NCBI GenBank assembly: GCA_929200175.1
Contig: CAKMYR010000054.1
Span: 1 to 7,770, forward strand
Origin: an uncultured Gammaproteobacteria bacterium
GTDB lineage: Bacteria > Pseudomonadota > Gammaproteobacteria > PS1 > Pseudothioglobaceae
DNA length: 7,770 nt
Reading direction: 5' to 3'
The position numbers and the translations under genes are program-made. Within the stretch, counting starts at the first letter, position 1. Each line of letters opens with the position of its first letter. Below are positions 1 through 6,034 of the stretch, one piece after another. Below the pieces are notes generated by a model, which ran no database searches, was not told the origin of the DNA, and saw only the letters and a list, made by a program, of their open reading frames with translations.

Positions 1-1
1 G

Positions 2-1021
2 ATTTATTTATATAAATTAAATACTAATTCTAAAATTGGTGAAAATATAATAATTAATAATTTTAATAGCACTAAATTAGATGAAATTCTAGGAAAAGAT
101 TTAGCATTAGAAGTAAGAGAGCAAATAGATCTTATTACCGAAACTACTATGTCTTTTGAATTAGATAAATTCCTACAAGGCAAGCAAACTGCGGTTTTTT
201 TTGGTTCTGCTATTAATAATTTTGGTATTCAAAATCTACTTGATGGCTTTATCAAATATGCCCCTACTCCACAAAAAAGATTAACAGATTCACGTACAGT
301 TGATCCTTATGAAAAAAACTTAACTGGTTTTATTTTTAAAATTCAAGCAAACATGGACCCAAAACACCATGACCGTCTTGCTTTTATGCGGATTGTTAGC
401 GGTGAATATAAAAAAGGCATGAAAGTATTACAAGTTTCAACTGATAAACAAATAAAACTATCCAACGCCTTAACATTTATGTCGCAAAAAAGATCAGCAA
501 CCGAAATAGCCCATCCTGGAGATATAGTAGGCATTCATAATCATGGCGGCATTAAAATTAAAGATACTTTTACCCAAGGCGAAAAAATAATCTTTCAAGG
601 TATCCCAAATTTTGCTCCAGAGTTATTTCGTCTTACTAAACTTATAGATCCACTTAAAAGCAAGGCGCTCCAAAAAGGATTAAATCAGCTTTCAGAAGAA
701 GGTGCAACTCAAGTTTTTAGGCCTCTTAACAATAATTATCAAATACTAGGTGCTGTTGGAGTTTTACAATTTGAAGTAGTAGCACATAGATTAAAAAACG
801 AATACGGAGTTAATTGCAGCTTTGAAAATGTTAATATTGTAACTGCACGCTGGGTGGCTGGAGCAGATAAAGATATCAAAGAATTAAAAAATAAAACAGC
901 CAATAATCTTGCTCTTGATGCTGCTGGTAATTTAGCTTATTTATCACCTTCTATGGTTAATCTAACACTTACTATAGAACGCCATCCTAATTTAGTTTTT
1001 TCTTCTACTATTGAGCATTAA
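2..1021 (+). CDS. prfC: Peptide chain release factor 3 (RF3), C-terminal part, 5' end outside the window
   Basis: RF3 is the translational GTPase that removes RF1 or RF2 from the ribosome after peptide release in the cytoplasm. The frame is open from base 2 and ends in TAA, leaving 339 residues; E. coli RF3 has 529, so about 190 N-terminal residues with the P-loop and switch regions are missing. The ATG at 149 is an internal methionine, not the start, because the upstream codons read as RF3 (IYLY near the edge). Visible landmarks, numbered in this fragment, are the end of the G domain with FFGSAINNFG (about 67-76), domain II with FKIQANMDPKHHDR (about 112-125) and PGDIVGIHNHG (about 172-182), and domain III with LSEEGA (230-235), GAVGVLQFEV (250-259) and TARW (281-284). 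The NHG and QANMDPKH motifs separate it from EF-G. It converges on gyrA with a 15-bp gap. Identification is very secure. Confidence 0.97.
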   Translation: MYLYKLNTNSKIGENIIINNFNSTKLDEILGKDLALEVREQIDLITETTMSFELDKFLQGKQTAVFFGSAINNFGIQNLLDGFIKYAPTPQKRLTDSRTVDPYEKNLTGFIFKIQANMDPKHHDRLAFMRIVSGEYKKGMKVLQVSTDKQIKLSNALTFMSQKRSATEIAHPGDIVGIHNHGGIKIKDTFTQGEKIIFQGIPNFAPELFRLTKLIDPLKSKALQKGLNQLSEEGATQVFRPLNNNYQILGAVGVLQFEVVAHRLKNEYGVNCSFENVNIVTARWVAGADKDIKELKNKTANNLALDAAGNLAYLSPSMVNLTLTIERHPNLVFSSTIEH

Positions 1022-1036
1022 TAAAAATACTTAATT

Positions 1037-3640
1037 TTATTCAACGCTATCGGTATCATCCTCATCAGATTCATCTTCAGAATCATTTTTTTCATTTTCT
1101 ATAATCTTAGAAACCGAGACTAATTTTTCATCTTTTGGAATATTGATTAAAGTAACTCCTTGAGTATTACGACCAATAATAGATATATCAATTGATCTAG
1201 CACGAACCAAAACTCCTTTATTAGATATCAGCATCATATCATCTTCATCTTTAACTTGAATAGCGCCTATCACCTTGCCATTTCGTTTTGAAGTTTTAAT
1301 TGAAATTACTCCAGATCCTCCTCTTGCTTGTGTTCTATACTCATCAAGATTTGTGCGTTTACCATAGCCTTTTTGAGTAGCAGTAAGGATTGAGTCATCT
1401 CCATCAACAACAATTAAAGAAACTACTTTATCATCTTTAGCTAACCTAATACCTCTAACTCCAATAGCAGTACGGCCTACAAGACGTACATTTGATTCTC
1501 TAAAGCGAATTGATTTACCTTGTGAAGAAAATAACATAATATCATTATTGCCATCTGTAATTTCAACTCCTATTAGTTTATCATTATCTCTAAGATCAAT
1601 AGCTATAATCCCTCCTCGTCTAGGATTAGCAAAATTACTAACTGCGGTTTTTTTACAAGTGCCTTTACTAGTAGCCATAAATATAAAATTATCATTATTA
1701 AATTCTTTAACTGGCAAAATAGCGTTAATAGACTCATCTTTTTCTAATGGCAATAAATTAACAATTGGCTTGCCTTTAGCAGATCTTGATGCTATTGGTA
1801 ATTCATAAACTTTTAACCAATACACCTTGCCAGTTGAAGAAAAACAAAGTATTGTGTCATGCGAATTAACTACAAATAATTTATCAACAAAATCTTTATC
1901 TCTAATATTGGTTGCAATTTTTCCTTTACCTCCACGATTTTGAGATTGATAATCATTAAGCGCTTGAGCTTTGACATAACCGCTATGAGATAAAGTAACC
2001 ACTCTATCTTCTTGTGCAATTAAATCTTCTAAGGTTAAATTAATTTTGTTTTCAATAATTTGGGTCATTCTTTTACTAGGAAAATTATCTTTAATTTCAA
2101 CTAACTCATCTCGTATTACTTTCATCATATTTTCTGGATTTTGTAAAATATCAAGTAAATATTTAATAGTTTCAAGTAATTCATTAAACTCTGTAAAAAT
2201 CTTATCTTTTTCAAGTCCGGTTAATCTATGTAATTTAAGATCTAAAATAGCCTGGGCTTGTTGTGGTGATAATTTGTAACTTAAATCTTTTTGTAAGCCT
2301 AACTCTTTTTGCAGTCCTTGTGGCTTAAACATAGTCATATCTCGATCACCAATTAACTCTTTTATCGTCTTTCCATTCCAAGTTTTAGCAATTAATTCTT
2401 CTTTTGCTTTAGCTGGACTATCAGCAGCTTTTATCAATGCTAAAATCTCGTCAATATTATGTAATGCTAAAGATAAGCCTTCTAATAAATGTGTGCGATC
2501 TCTAGCTTTATTTAATTCAAAAATAGATCTTCTAGCAACAACATCTCTTCTATGCGCAATAAATGATTTCAATATATCAAACATAGACATAAGTTTTGGC
2601 GCCCCTTTATCGATAGCTACCATATTTATTCCAAACACTACTTCCATGTCTGTTAGTTTGTAAAGGTTATTAAGCATAATTTCAGGAACTTCGCCACGTC
2701 TTAATTCAATTACCATTCGCATTCCGTCTTTATTAGATTCATCTCTAAGGCCAGTTATTCCGTCTATTTTTTTATCTTTAACTAATTCAGCGATTTTAGC
2801 AATTAGTCTGGCTTTATTGATTTGATAAGGTAGCTCTGTTACTATTATGCTTTTTTTATCTTCGCCTTCAACATGGGATACAGAGCGTAAATAAATCTTG
2901 CCTTTGCCAGTTTCATAAGCTTGACGAATACCTAAATCTCCGTTAATAACTCCTGCGGTTGGAAAATCAGGACCAGGTAATATTTCCAATATTTCTTCAA
3001 TACTAATTTCTTCACCATTATCAATAAACTTTAAACAAGTATCAATAACCTCAACTAAATTATGCGGAGGAATATTAGTTGCCATCCCAACAGCAATACC
3101 TGATGTACCATTTATTAATAAATTAGGCACTCTAGTTGGCAAAACTACAGGCTCTGATTCAGAACCATCATAATTATCAATAAAATCGACTGTTTCTTTA
3201 TCTAAATCTTTTAATAATTGATGAGAAAGTTTAGTCATACGAATTTCGGTATAACGCATAGCGGCGGCAGAATCTCCGTCTATAGAACCAAAATTACCCT
3301 GACCATCAATCAAAATATTGCGCATTGAAAAAGGCTGTGCCATGCGCACAATACTTTCGTATACTGCACTATCTCCATGCGGATGATATTTACCAATCAC
3401 ATCACCAACAATACGCGCTGATTTTTTATGGGCTTTATTATATGAGTTATCTAGTACTTCCATAGCATATAAAATCCTACGATGTACAGGTTTTAACCCA
3501 TCTCTAACATCAGGTAAAGCTCTTCCAACTATAACACTCATTGCATATTCCAAATAGGAATTACGCATTTCTTCTTCAATATTTATACTAGGAAATTTAG
3601 ATTCTAAATTTGTTGAATCGTTACTTTTATCGTCTGACAT
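1037..3640 (-). CDS. gyrA: DNA gyrase subunit A, full length
   Basis: GyrA is the breakage-reunion subunit of DNA gyrase (A2B2), which introduces negative supercoils using ATP bound by GyrB. The 867-residue protein is complete; E. coli GyrA has 875. The catalytic tyrosine is Tyr130 in AAAMRYTE (E. coli Tyr122) with Arg129 beside it. The quinolone-determining loop GKYHPHGDSAVYES has Ser91 and Glu95 at the places of E. coli Ser83 and Asp87, so the serine is wild type and the acid is Glu. The coiled-coil and gate region includes HLLEGLSLALHNID (384-397) and QAQAILDLKLHRLTGLE (461-477). The C-terminal wrapping domain begins near 535 and has a GyrA box QNRGGKG at 567-573, which marks GyrA rather than ParC. 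The tail is acidic (about 849-867). The ATG start leaves eight residues more than E. coli before the conserved region and has no clear Shine-Dalgarno site. A promoter candidate lies just upstream. Confidence 0.98.
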   Translation of the reverse strand: MSDDKSNDSTNLESKFPSINIEEEMRNSYLEYAMSVIVGRALPDVRDGLKPVHRRILYAMEVLDNSYNKAHKKSARIVGDVIGKYHPHGDSAVYESIVRMAQPFSMRNILIDGQGNFGSIDGDSAAAMRYTEIRMTKLSHQLLKDLDKETVDFIDNYDGSESEPVVLPTRVPNLLINGTSGIAVGMATNIPPHNLVEVIDTCLKFIDNGEEISIEEILEILPGPDFPTAGVINGDLGIRQAYETGKGKIYLRSVSHVEGEDKKSIIVTELPYQINKARLIAKIAELVKDKKIDGITGLRDESNKDGMRMVIELRRGEVPEIMLNNLYKLTDMEVVFGINMVAIDKGAPKLMSMFDILKSFIAHRRDVVARRSIFELNKARDRTHLLEGLSLALHNIDEILALIKAADSPAKAKEELIAKTWNGKTIKELIGDRDMTMFKPQGLQKELGLQKDLSYKLSPQQAQAILDLKLHRLTGLEKDKIFTEFNELLETIKYLLDILQNPENMMKVIRDELVEIKDNFPSKRMTQIIENKINLTLEDLIAQEDRVVTLSHSGYVKAQALNDYQSQNRGGKGKIATNIRDKDFVDKLFVVNSHDTILCFSSTGKVYWLKVYELPIASRSAKGKPIVNLLPLEKDESINAILPVKEFNNDNFIFMATSKGTCKKTAVSNFANPRRGGIIAIDLRDNDKLIGVEITDGNNDIMLFSSQGKSIRFRESNVRLVGRTAIGVRGIRLAKDDKVVSLIVVDGDDSILTATQKGYGKRTNLDEYRTQARGGSGVISIKTSKRNGKVIGAIQVKDEDDMMLISNKGVLVRARSIDISIIGRNTQGVTLINIPKDEKLVSVSKIIENEKNDSEDESDEDDTDSVE

Positions 3641-3664
3641 AATAATGCTAAATTAAAGTTTTTA

Positions 3665-3693
3665 ATTATAACTAATCTAATACAGTTTTTCTA
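3665..3693 (-). promoter_or_regulatory. Candidate sigma-70 promoter for gyrA
   Basis: In the 59-bp gap before gyrA the minus strand reads a perfect TATAAT (3665-3670). Seventeen bases upstream is TAGAAA (3688-3693), which matches four of six bases of TTGACA. The implied transcript would begin near 3658 and give a leader of about 18 nt. In such AT-rich DNA a TATAAT can arise by chance, so this is supported by its place and spacing only. If real, gyrA can be expressed independently of the metabolic genes upstream. Confidence 0.45.
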
Positions 3694-3699
3694 AACTAT

Positions 3700-4770
3700 T
3701 TATTTATTCTTGCGTTTTTCTTTTACTGCTTTAGCTAATTTTTCTATTATCTTGGTAGTATCTTCCCAACCTAAACAAGAATCAGTTATGCTTACTCCAT
3801 ACTTAAGATTGGATAATTTATTAACTTTTTGCTTGCCTTCGTTTAAATGAGATTCAATCATAACCCCAAATATGTTATCGCTATCTTTTATTTGCTCTAC
3901 AATATCATCAGCAATTAATATCTGATTTTTAAAATCACTTAAAGAATTAGAATGAGAAAAATCTACCATAACCCTAGCTAATAAATTATTTTCCTTTAAT
4001 TGCTCTATCGCCTTCTCAACATATTTTTTTTGATAATTAGGCTTACCCTTGCCACCACGAAGAATAATATGACAGTTATTATTGCCACTTGTAGTATAGC
4101 GATAAACTTTACCTTTTTTGTTAATAGACCAAAACATGTGTGAGCGAGCAGCACAATACATAGCATCAACTGCTATTTTAATATTACCATCAGTGCCGTT
4201 TTTAAAACCAACTGGACAAGATAATCCAGACGCTAATTCTCTATGAATTTGACTCTCTGTAGTACGGGCACCAATTGCACCCCAAGAAATTAAATCAGCT
4301 ATATATTGTGGAGTAATCAAATCTAAATATTCGGTCGCACTTGGAATATTCATTTTTGTTAAATATAATAACAATCCACGAGCTAAATCAAAACCTTTTT
4401 CCATCTTAAAACTATTATCTAAATCAGGATCATAAATTAATCCTCTCCAGCCAATAGTAGTACGAGGCTTTTCAAAATATACCCGCATCACAATAAATAA
4501 TTCTTTATCAAATTTTTTCTTTACTTTTAACAGTCTATTTGCATATTCTTTAGCAGCCTTTATATCATGAATAGAACAAGGGCCAACTATCACAAGAATC
4601 CTATCGTCTTTACCATTAATAATATCTGCTACTTGCTTTCTTGAATCTACAATAAAATTAGATTGTTCTTTAGTTACCGGATATTTTTTAATAAATTCAA
4701 TTGGAGGAGTAATACTATCTGCTTTAGAAATACGAATATTACTAATATTTTTAAAAAATTTTTTTAACAT
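3700..4770 (-). CDS. 3-deoxy-7-phosphoheptulonate (DAHP) synthase, class I AroF/AroG/AroH family
   Basis: This enzyme condenses phosphoenolpyruvate with erythrose 4-phosphate to DAHP, the first step of the shikimate pathway. The 356 residues match the length of the E. coli isoenzymes (about 350). The four metal ligands are all present: Cys65 in GPCSIHD, His273 in DFSHSNS, Glu307 in MIESHLNEG and Asp330 in SITDSC. Substrate-binding stretches include YFEKPRTTIGW (99-109), GAIGARTTESQ (164-174) and PVGFKNGTDG (186-195). The region corresponding to the inhibitor pocket of AroG (about 146-184) is well conserved, so feedback control is likely. The effector is unclear: SHMF at 210-213 resembles AroH, while SGNNNCHIILRGGK at 228-241 resembles AroG. 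I therefore give no isoenzyme letter. Its ATG lies inside the end of folE2 (7-bp overlap) with no Shine-Dalgarno site, which suggests translational coupling. A run of A7 followed by T6 lies in codons 2-6. Confidence 0.96.
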   Translation of the reverse strand: MLKKFFKNISNIRISKADSITPPIEFIKKYPVTKEQSNFIVDSRKQVADIINGKDDRILVIVGPCSIHDIKAAKEYANRLLKVKKKFDKELFIVMRVYFEKPRTTIGWRGLIYDPDLDNSFKMEKGFDLARGLLLYLTKMNIPSATEYLDLITPQYIADLISWGAIGARTTESQIHRELASGLSCPVGFKNGTDGNIKIAVDAMYCAARSHMFWSINKKGKVYRYTTSGNNNCHIILRGGKGKPNYQKKYVEKAIEQLKENNLLARVMVDFSHSNSLSDFKNQILIADDIVEQIKDSDNIFGVMIESHLNEGKQKVNKLSNLKYGVSITDSCLGWEDTTKIIEKLAKAVKEKRKNK

Positions 4771-5555
4771 TTATTATTTTCAATTAGTGCATAAGCAGAA
4801 TGATTATGAATTGATTCAAAGTTTTCTGACTCAACACGATAATAATCAATATTATCATTTTTATTTAAGTCAATAGCGATATCTCTTACTAAATCTTCGA
4901 CAAATGCAGGATTATCATATGCTCTTTCTGTTACTACTTTTTCATCTTCTCTTTTCAAAATAGAGTATAAATCACATGATGCATTTTTTTCAGCAATATC
5001 AATTAAATCTTCAATATATAAAGATTTACCATTTATTAATCTTACTTTAATAGTAATATTTGAGCGTTGATTATGCGCCCCACGATCAGAAACACTTTTT
5101 GAACAAGGACAAAGACTAGTAACTGGCACTTCTACTTTTATTATTAAATTACTTTTAGACTGAATATTTTCACCATAAAAATTAACCTTATAATCCATAA
5201 TTGATTCAACACCAGTAGCTGGTGCTTTTTTAGTTCTAAAAAAAATAAAATCTAAAGCAACATGGGCGTTTTTTGAATCTAATTTTTCACATGTTTTATC
5301 TACGATTTTATGAAAAGTATCTACATTAAATTCAAAACTATCTTCATTTAAAACTTCAACAAAGCGTGACATATGAGTACCTTTTAAATGTTTTGGTAAA
5401 GTAGTGGTCATAGTAAAATTACCAACAGTTGGAATTTTATTCATATTTTTATCTATATAAACAACAGGATGACGAATATCTTTTATTCCTACTTTGTCAA
5501 TAATAATATTTCTAATATCTTTTTTATTTTGGGCATCAGGTAAATTTGATTTCAT
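4764..5555 (-). CDS. folE2: GTP cyclohydrolase IB (FolE2)
   Basis: FolE2 converts GTP to 7,8-dihydroneopterin triphosphate, the shared precursor of folate and queuosine. It belongs to the GCYH-IB family, which is unrelated in sequence signature to the zinc enzyme FolE and can use other divalent metals. From the ATG at 5555 the protein has 263 residues, close to the Neisseria enzyme. Metal-site residues visible are Cys149 in SLCPCSK, His161 in GAHNQRS, Glu203 in KREDEK and the IHNHSAYA histidines (250, 252). KGTHMSRF (58-65) and AYDNPAFVEDLVRD (212-225) are further family signatures. A longer reading from a TTG at 5573 adds six residues; I reject it because GGAG, the only likely ribosome site, overlaps that codon and because the ATG start lines up with the Neisseria N-terminus. 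It lies 42 bp after queD and overlaps the DAHP synthase gene, so the three are probably co-transcribed. No Zur-like operator was recognised. Confidence 0.96.
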   Translation of the reverse strand: MKSNLPDAQNKKDIRNIIIDKVGIKDIRHPVVYIDKNMNKIPTVGNFTMTTTLPKHLKGTHMSRFVEVLNEDSFEFNVDTFHKIVDKTCEKLDSKNAHVALDFIFFRTKKAPATGVESIMDYKVNFYGENIQSKSNLIIKVEVPVTSLCPCSKSVSDRGAHNQRSNITIKVRLINGKSLYIEDLIDIAEKNASCDLYSILKREDEKVVTERAYDNPAFVEDLVRDIAIDLNKNDNIDYYRVESENFESIHNHSAYALIENNKC

Positions 5556-5567
5556 AATTTGATATAG

Positions 5568-5571
5568 CTCC
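5568..5571 (-). promoter_or_regulatory. Ribosome binding site that decides the folE2 start
   Basis: The minus strand reads GGAG here, 12 nt before the ATG at 5555. It falls within codons 1-2 of the alternative TTG start at 5573, so it could serve only the ATG. The spacing is somewhat long, but this is the only recognisable Shine-Dalgarno-like site among the four start codons in the window. Confidence 0.5.
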
Positions 5572-5597
5572 AATTGGTTAAATTTTATTGTATGCGT

Positions 5598-5966
5598 TTA
5601 TTTTTGGTAAGATGCAGAATATCTAGAATTTTCCCACACAATAACCTTATAAACAATAACTTTGTCATTTGTTATATTTTTATCTATTTCTTCATATAAA
5701 TATTTTGCCAAATTTTCAGCTGTAGGATTAACTTTATCAAATGGCTTTACTTCATTTAAATACCTATGATCAAGCTTGCTAATAACCTTCTTTGTTTGCT
5801 GCTTAATTTCACGAAAATCAATCACCATTCCGCTCTCATCAAGCTCTTTAGAACTTACCAGCACTTCAACCTTCCAATTATGCCCATGCATGTTAGCACA
5901 ATCACCAGGATAATCTCTTAATGAATGAGCTGATGAAAAATCAGTTACAATTTTTAGGATGAACAT
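5598..5966 (-). CDS. queD: 6-carboxy-5,6,7,8-tetrahydropterin synthase (QueD)
   Basis: QueD, of the 6-pyruvoyltetrahydropterin synthase fold, converts dihydroneopterin triphosphate to 6-carboxytetrahydropterin, the second step of preQ0 and queuosine synthesis. The 122 residues match the family (E. coli QueD about 121). The zinc ligands are His14 in FSSAHSL and His27 and His29 in MHGHNW. Catalytic residues are Cys23 in the CxxxHGH motif, the Asp66-His67 pair in KLDHRYLN and Glu112 in WENSRYSASY. NPTAENLAKYL (80-90) is the usual substrate-side helix. Keeping the Cys of CxxxHGH argues for QueD rather than the PTPS-III folate variant, which has Glu there. The ATG at 5966 is the only upstream choice, since an in-frame TGA precedes it closely. 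folE2 lies directly downstream and would supply the substrate. queC and queE are not in the window. A mammalian-type PTPS activity cannot be excluded from sequence but is less likely. Confidence 0.94.
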   Translation of the reverse strand: MFILKIVTDFSSAHSLRDYPGDCANMHGHNWKVEVLVSSKELDESGMVIDFREIKQQTKKVISKLDHRYLNEVKPFDKVNPTAENLAKYLYEEIDKNITNDKVIVYKVIVWENSRYSASYQK

Positions 5967-5992
5967 AGGGCATCAAAAAACGCAAAACCTGT

Positions 5993-5998
5993 ATTATA
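5993..5998 (-). promoter_or_regulatory. Candidate -10 element upstream of queD
   Basis: The 68-bp gap between parC and queD contains a perfect TATAAT on the minus strand, which would place transcription start near 5986 and leave a leader of about 20 nt. No good -35 box is seen at 16 to 18 bp. The surroundings are almost pure A and T, so chance is a real alternative. The leader is too short to hold a preQ1 riboswitch. Confidence 0.3.
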
Positions 5999-6034
5999 TA
6001 TAAATAATTTAATATATATTTACTATTTAATTAA

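Noticed and set aside
343..534. 63-codon minus-strand open frame inside prfC
   Set aside because: It lies antisense to well-conserved RF3 sequence, has no start signal and resembles no protein family.
149..1021. A complete 290-residue protein beginning at the ATG at 149
   Set aside because: The frame stays open to base 2 and the upstream residues continue the RF3 alignment, so this ATG is internal.
1548..1808. 86-codon plus-strand open frame inside gyrA
   Set aside because: It is the antisense shadow of the conserved GyrA C-terminal domain; its hydrophobic look follows from reading AT-rich coding DNA backwards.
2046..2279. 77-codon plus-strand open frame inside gyrA
   Set aside because: It is an antisense shadow of the GyrA coiled-coil region with no ribosome site or family resemblance.
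5587..5592. TACAAT as a -10 box for a separate folE2 promoter
   Set aside because: No -35 match was found at 16 to 18 bp, and the short gap after queD fits co-transcription better.
5967..6034. preQ1 riboswitch or terminator between parC and queD
   Set aside because: The 68 bp are nearly all A and T. The palindromes AATATATATT (6011-6020) and TTAATTAA (6027-6034) are too AT-rich to form a stable hairpin, and nothing resembles a preQ1 aptamer with its C-rich loop and A-rich tail.
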